Of a stretch of 6,435 nucleotides of DNA, positions 6,415-6,435 are shown one piece after another. Position numbers and translations under genes: made by a program. Each line of letters opens with the position of its first letter. Position 1 is the stretch's first letter. Origin of the DNA: Thiobacillus sp. UBA2186 (GTDB taxonomy: Bacteria; Pseudomonadota; Gammaproteobacteria; Burkholderiales; Thiobacillaceae); contig DCVO01000049.1 of assembly GCA_002327405.1 (NCBI GenBank), positions 1 through 6,435 on the forward strand, given 5' to 3'. The notes under the pieces were generated by a model. That model saw only the letters and a program-made list of their open reading frames with translations. It made no database searches and had not been told where the DNA came from.

Positions 6415-6435
6415 TCCCCGATAGCTCAGTCGGTA
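6415..6435 (+). tRNA. tRNA gene, 5' part only, probably tRNA-Asn
   Basis: The final bases fit a tRNA 5' half: acceptor strand TCCCCGA (6415-6421), T8-A9 (6422-6423), D-stem GCTC (6424-6427) and D-loop AGTCGGTA running into the window edge. The anticodon is outside the window. A 5' end with U1 followed by CCCCGATAGCTCAG resembles proteobacterial tRNA-Asn(GUU); most other tRNAs with this D-arm (Phe, Lys, Thr) begin with G. The amino acid is therefore an inference, while the tRNA call itself is firm, supported by the promoter immediately upstream. Confidence 0.75.

Overview
The window is GC-rich proteobacterial DNA. The ClpA tail, the EAL-CBS-GGDEF protein, the rmlBACD order and a tRNA that begins like tRNA-Asn all suggest a betaproteobacterium, perhaps Nitrosomonadales; this is inferred from protein flavour, not proven. 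All supported protein genes read on the + strand. The long ORFs on the opposite strand are antisense shadows of these genes.

Layout: (i) 2-487 is the 3' end of clpA, the unfoldase of the ClpAP protease. (ii) 488-865 has no protein gene but is rich in inverted repeats. One is a strong hairpin whose U-tract lies on the minus strand, so it is an intrinsic terminator for leftward transcription. With the folded sequence next to it, it outlines a candidate minus-strand small RNA of about 110 nt, antiparallel to and just downstream of clpA. (iii) 866-2635 encodes a cytoplasmic c-di-GMP protein with EAL, paired CBS and GGDEF domains. Its EAL site looks intact; its GGDEF site is altered (GGDDF, no RxxD inhibitory site). 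(iv) 2792-6305 is a complete dTDP-L-rhamnose operon in the order rmlB-rmlA-rmlC-rmlD. (v) A strong sigma-70-type promoter with a GC-rich discriminator drives a tRNA gene that begins at 6415 and is cut by the window edge.

Together rmlA (glucose-1-phosphate to dTDP-glucose), rmlB (4,6-dehydration), rmlC (3,5-epimerisation) and rmlD (4-keto reduction) make dTDP-L-rhamnose for LPS O-antigen, exopolysaccharide or other glycans. rmlB/rmlA and rmlC/rmlD overlap by 4 nt (ATGA and GTGA), which suggests translational coupling. Between rmlA and rmlC the operon is interrupted by a 115-bp element with 31-nt inverted-repeat arms, each built from three copies of a 9-nt unit.

No clearly new multi-gene system is visible. 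The observations most worth following are the candidate antisense-side sRNA after clpA and the palindromic element inside the rml operon.
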